This document shows positions 59,831 to 64,000 of a stretch of 64,000 bases of DNA, one piece after another. A model generated the notes under the pieces. That model saw nothing but the letters and a program-made list of their open reading frames with translations, did no database searches and was not told the origin of the DNA. Every line of letters starts with the position of its first letter. Within the stretch, counting starts at the first letter, position 1. The DNA is taken from the NCBI RefSeq assembly GCF_910596095.1, contig NC_056538.1, positions 9,914,001 to 9,978,000 on the forward strand, written 5' to 3'. This stretch comes from Thunnus maccoyii. Lineage: Eukaryota; Chordata; Actinopteri; Scombriformes; Scombridae. Position numbers and translations under genes: made by a program.

Positions 59831-60042
59831 GGTGACTCGTTGAATCGGGGCTCCATTGAAGCTGGCTCTTCATTGTTGTGGTGCACGCGCTTAACTCCAA
59901 CTACTCTGAGTTGATTAAGCTGACTCAAATCAGCTGTTCTGGAACCGGAAACTCAGAGTTTCCTATCTCAGAGTAGATCAACTCAGAGTTCAGGATTAGA
60001 CTCAGAGTTTGTTGAGCCTACTTTGTGAAACGGACCCCTGGT

Positions 60043-61102
60043 TGGTCTGCACCTCTCTGCCTCCTGTTTTTAAGTTCCAGCTGCTACACGGCCATCCTAA
60101 CAGACTCACATAGCCTAATTTTTATTTGACCATTACATGTAAATTAAGGCAACCAGCTGTTAATCAGAAAATGTCACAAAGTAGTGCTTTCACTGTCTGC
60201 ATTATATTGTAACTAAGAGAAAAACAAAACAAAACAAAACTTGAGCATCTGAGTAGGCCATCTACAGATTTAGCAGAAAACTGTGTGTCACTTGAAGTTT
60301 CCACTCTGTGTGTGACACTGAAGTTGCATGTTGGCCCATGTACGTGTGTCTTACAGAGAGAGAAGTTCCACATAGTTTTCTGCTTGTAATCTGTAGGTGG
60401 CTCAATATTAACAAAACAGCTTTTTCCTCACCAGGTTTGTGAAACTTCACTGTTGATATCATTTGTGCGCTCATTTTGTCTTACTATTACAAATCTTATC
60501 TATACATTCACAAACTTGAATTTCTCTTTCAGAGGCTTTCGGCTTTCAGAAATGATGACATACAGTACAACCGCTTTGGGATTATTTTACAAGCCCTTTT
60601 TTTTTATTCTCAGCTCTCACTCATAATCATTTCAAGACAATTTTCATCTAAAACATCCTATTCTGCTTGCAATTGTGATCATAAACTTTGTATTTTATTA
60701 CTTTTCTTTTCTAATAGAAGGCTGATTCAACACTTCAAAACATGGATGTATTAAGAGAACTTTCCTAGTTCTCTTTATGCATCCATGCTTCAAAACCATT
60801 GATTTTAAGTCAATGTTCAAAACAAACTATTCCGGATATCCGGTCGGAGTGCTCTCAGTAAAAATGTCCGGTAAAACAACTGAGCCACTAACTATAATTC
60901 CTCTATCAATCTTCTTTATCGACAAACATTTTATTTTATTTATTTTTTTTTACCGTCGATACTTGCTGTTTGCACCATCTCACAAAAATATTTGTGCTGT
61001 ACACGCTCCATAGTGCAGCTGTATTCACGACGTTTAGCTTCTCTGCATGTAAACAACGCGATGAGGACGACTGATGGTTCCGTTTGTCAAACTTTTTTTT
61101 CA
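60043..61102. other. intergenic DNA, no gene seen
   Basis: AT-rich, no exon supported. CG dinucleotides become more frequent from about 60.83 kb, towards the promoter of the following gene. Confidence 0.5.
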
Positions 61103-61261
61103 AGGATGGCGACGGAATGACCCGCCCTACTCTGCCTCTGATTGGCTAGTACTTAATGCCTTCGTTGATTAGGTTTAGAAATGAGAAATAGGACTGGTTA
61201 AGGTTAGGGTACGGATATCAGGATTTAGCCAATCAGAGAATAGACTTGACTTCGCCATCCT
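61103..61261. repeat. short imperfect inverted-repeat element with paired CCAAT and YY1-like sites
   Basis: AGGATGGCGA (61103-61112) pairs with TCGCCATCCT (61252-61261), and CTCTGATTGGCT (61136-61147) with AGCCAATCAGAG (61227-61238). The centre contains GGTTAAGGTTAGGGT. It looks like a miniature foldback element lying in the probable promoter of the gene to its right. Confidence 0.65.
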
Positions 61262-61585
61262 AGAAAAAAAATATTGCTTCCGGTTGATACACGACGGAAA
61301 CAAACAACCCGGAGCACGCACTGATAGAGTGGGTTCAGCTCGTTTGCTGCACTTTAATCGAGGTGTGTGTATGCGTGTGTTTTTTATAGCTAACCGCTAC
61401 TCTTGTCCGTTATGTTATAAGCATTTGTTAGCAATTAGCAGGTGCTACTGTTTGCTACAACATGACAGAATAACAGGTTTCTGTGTGTCAGTGTTGCTAC
61501 TGTGTGTTGTTCAGGCACCTGCAGACTGAGGACTATCTATTGAATGTTCATGTCTCTACAGGGCAGAGGCTCGTCCCTGTCTCCT

Positions 61586-63294
61586 ATGGAGTCACTCAAC
61601 ACTTTTGAATCTGAGATGGAGGCTGATGGACAGGGAAGCTACTCTCTGTTTCCTGCTCTGGATAGCATTGCAAGTCTGTCTGGGACTGCTGAAACTCTGG
61701 AGAGGTTGTTGAACATAATGTGATTTTATAGCATGTATGTTATACTTTTACATCCAGCCTGGGCTCACTGCTTATAGATATAGAAGATACACTGTGCAAG
61801 ATTTAACTTATGTGTACATTTCAGCAGCCTGGAGCACAGAGTGTGACTGCAGCATTATTATTGAGATAGTGTAGATTTGCCCAAAGTGGCCAAATGAAAA
61901 TAGTTTCAGGCTTGCACTCCTCTCTACTGGCAAATAAATCAGAATATATATCAAGCTTATTACAAACAACAACTGAACAACAGTAAGCAAGTGTTTTACC
62001 TGGAAAATCCTGAACTTTGGTTTTGGTATCAAGGGATCACGGATGCATTGTGTTGATAAAAGCTGTGTTTTACTGTTAAGTTTACTGTGTAGAATTTATA
62101 AATGTGACAATATATGATTTCTTTGTAGTCTGGATTAGCTTCACTATTTACTTAAATTTGTAATCATACATGCTCGATTTTCATATAGTGTAAGAGTTGC
62201 CAAAAATTATATAATACTATTACACTAGATGATGCTTAACTGTTTTTATTTGCAGCGAACCACCCAGTGAAATTGCAGAGAAGCCAAACCTCACATGGCT
62301 CGATGCTGCCCAGGTATCTGACATTCATTCATCATATTTCAGTGTGATTTCTAGTAATAGTACTGATAGTAATCGACTGCTGTGAGATTTGTTTGTTTGG
62401 TAAGTGTTTTCTGTTTCTACCCTTCCTCGTGTAGATTGTGCTGGAGGAAGCAGGACGTCCCATGCACATAAAGGAGATTAAACAGAGAATCATCGACAGG
62501 GGACTCGTTCAGTCTAAGTAGGCTACAGAGATTTCTTACAATTTGCTACATTTCTTCTTGCCCTTGTGCTCATTTATGAAAGTTAAACTGTTGAATAGTG
62601 GGGAATTTTTTTTAAATGTTAATTGTCAAGTTTCTTAAGTATTTTGGAGATAATCAGAATTGCAAGTAATTTACAATCTTATTGCTCCTCGTTAACGTTG
62701 GACAGTTTTAAAACAAATTCATGAAAACCAAGTTTGTGCAAAGAGGCTAAGTGTTTGTGTGTTGTTTCAGGATTGTCCTTTTAAAACTCAAAACTTTATA
62801 AAATTACTTCTTATCCTGTTCTCTCATTGGCAGCGCAAAATCAAGTCTGGAGGCCGTCATGTACCGTGAGGTAAGGAGGATTTTTGAGACTCAGTGTGAC
62901 AGCAGCCCCTGCTGTTGAGTATAATAACTTGCGCTCCCACTCATCATTTGTGTTAGTTCAGTTGATACAAATGCTTCATCTTTATTTCCATTATTATCTT
63001 TTCTTTCTCCATTATTTTCCATTCTGCTTCTTTTACATCACCTCACCATATTAAAGAGGGGAAGATTTAATGTGCTGTAATCAGAAAAAGGATGCTTTGT
63101 GCTTAGATGCACCACACTTGAGCTTAATGTATCTTATAATGAACTGATCTAAATTGACCTCCAGCTTTTTGGGAATCAAATTTGGCTTTTCCAGCCCCGT
63201 GCATTGGCCTCAGTCTCACATTATGTTTCAGACACAAAAAGGCAGCAGGAGATTCAAGAGGATTGAGAACAGAAACGGAGTCTTTGCACTGCTG
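61586..63294 (+). CDS. HARE-type winged-helix domain protein, N-terminal part
   Basis: Five coding exons: 61586-61704, 62256-62313, 62435-62517, 62834-62870, 63232-63294. The phases agree throughout, and every junction is GT-AG. The gene continues beyond the window; 120 aa are visible. The ATG at 61586 follows an acceptor ending at 61561, so an untranslated exon lies upstream, perhaps near 61.3 kb. Residues 1-50 are acidic and low in structure. Residues about 51-120 (TWLDAAQIVLEEAGRPMHIK, then EIKQRIIDRGLV, ending NRNGVFALL) have the hallmarks of a HARE-HTH domain, the winged helix shared by HB1, ASXL and restriction-type proteins: W-x-x-A-A at the start, P-x-x-x-x-E-I after helix 1 and the F-x-L strand at the end. 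It is not close to ASXL itself. A chromatin or DNA-linked role is inferred from the domain only. Confidence 0.8.
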
Positions 63295-64000
63295 GTGAGT
63301 TTTATGGGACACTAATGCCAATTTCACACTAAACCTCAAATATGTTCTGGGATAATGAAAATGCATTTGACCTTTCATGCCTGACTATTTGTCATGGATA
63401 AATTCTGGGATGCTGTTATTCACACAAGACTTGGGTACAGAGCTGTAGTTCGATGCACGTCACTGCCTAGTGTAATTCTGTCATATAGATGAAACTTATT
63501 GATGCTGAAAGTCCCATCTCAACATAATTATGTGATGGGTGCAGCGTCGCTTTTGCAGTGGCGATTGAAAGCTATCTGGTGTAATGTCTCAGGATATGTG
63601 CTATTTATTAAATTACTGTCTTTTTAAAGCAGATGCAAGGACATGGGGGTAATGCTAATGCAGCTGTGTGGCCCAGAAGAGCAGAATTTTATAGCAGAGA
63701 CGACTAGAAGGCACTCTAACGCAGTTATAGTGGCAGTACTCCAAAGCACTAATAACTCCTTATTTATACTATAACTACTGTAGTACCTATGTTTACACTT
63801 TCAAAGCTGAGTAGTGTGAGAGCCTGGCAAAGACAGATGTTTTCCTGCATCTGTATGGATCTGAGATAAATTCAGAGTATAAATAATTTCAGCTTGTGCA
63901 CTTTTTTGTTTTCAGTGACTTTCATTGTTTGTCATATAGCAGTTTTAAATATAAGCTACATCTGTTATTATTTTATCATCTGCATTTAAGTGTGTTTTCA
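63295..64000 (+). other. intron of the HARE-domain gene
   Basis: Begins with a consensus donor (CTG|GTGAGT). No further exon is recognised before the end of the window. Confidence 0.6.

Larger units (their letters stand above)
58679..60042. mobile_element. decayed PIF/Harbinger transposon
   Basis: The long inverted ends CCAGGGGTCCGTTTCACAAA and TTTGTGAAACGGACCCCTGG are perfect 20-bp inverses. Just inside, many copies of AACTCAGAGT/ACTCTGAGTT lie in both orientations, a subterminal pattern of fish Harbinger elements. Two transposon genes face each other inside: a nuclease fragment on the + strand and a MYB/SANT-like gene on the - strand. About 1.36 kb remains, so most of the nuclease gene has been deleted. 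Confidence 0.9.

Overview
The window looks like nuclear DNA of a teleost fish, probably a spiny-rayed (percomorph) species. The genes are split by GT-AG introns, the non-coding DNA is AT-rich with many CA/TG, TA and GA microsatellites, and the interspersed elements are typical of fish: Tc1, Harbinger, hAT, several TTAA-flanked miniature elements and a non-LTR retrotransposon. Nothing in it is prokaryotic; most short open frames are chance or repeat-derived.

Layout. 1-9.1 kb: microsatellites, a miniature hAT element, a CG-richer stretch with a good splice donor (about 3.4-3.65 kb) that could be the non-coding first exon of the next gene, and a candidate conserved enhancer near 7.8 kb. 9.1-11.2 kb: tsku (Tsukushi), a secreted leucine-rich-repeat protein, in two coding exons on the + strand. 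11.2-21.1 kb: no gene; miniature elements and a second candidate regulatory block at 15.3 kb. 21.9-25.0 kb: an intact mmp13-type collagenase on the - strand (11 coding exons, 461 aa). 25-34.7 kb: no host gene; one decayed Tc1 copy. 34.7-39.5 kb: an intact mmp20-type protease on the + strand (10 coding exons, about 501 aa). 40.1-45.1 kb: a broken matrix metalloproteinase on the + strand, still in ten recognisable pieces. 46.8-51.2 kb: a third intact metalloproteinase on the + strand (11 coding exons, 494 aa) with a long acidic, proline-rich hinge. 53.6-60.0 kb: a transposon-rich stretch holding a TTAA-flanked miniature element, a decayed LINE on the - strand and a decayed Harbinger element. 61.6 kb to the end: the first five coding exons of a gene whose product carries a HARE-type winged-helix domain; it runs off the window.

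The core is a tandem matrix metalloproteinase cluster, the fish counterpart of the mammalian chromosome 11q22-type cluster: mmp13 faces away from three plus-strand copies, one of them dead. All three live genes keep the signal peptide, cysteine-switch propeptide, HExxHxxGxxH zinc site, Met-turn and four-bladed hemopexin domain. mmp13 and mmp20 have AP-1-like sites near TATA-like boxes, as in inducible MMP promoters. The exon lengths 149, 126, about 160, about 131-134, about 160 and 104 recur across copies, which allowed the gene models and the pseudogene lesions to be checked by exon length.

I found no clearly new biological system. The most interesting items are the pseudogene with its lesions at exact exon borders, an extra propeptide intron shared by two of the four MMP copies, a furin-like site inside the mmp20 propeptide, the unnamed HARE-domain gene, and the candidate conserved regulatory blocks. 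All gene models were made by eye; no alignment or database search was run.
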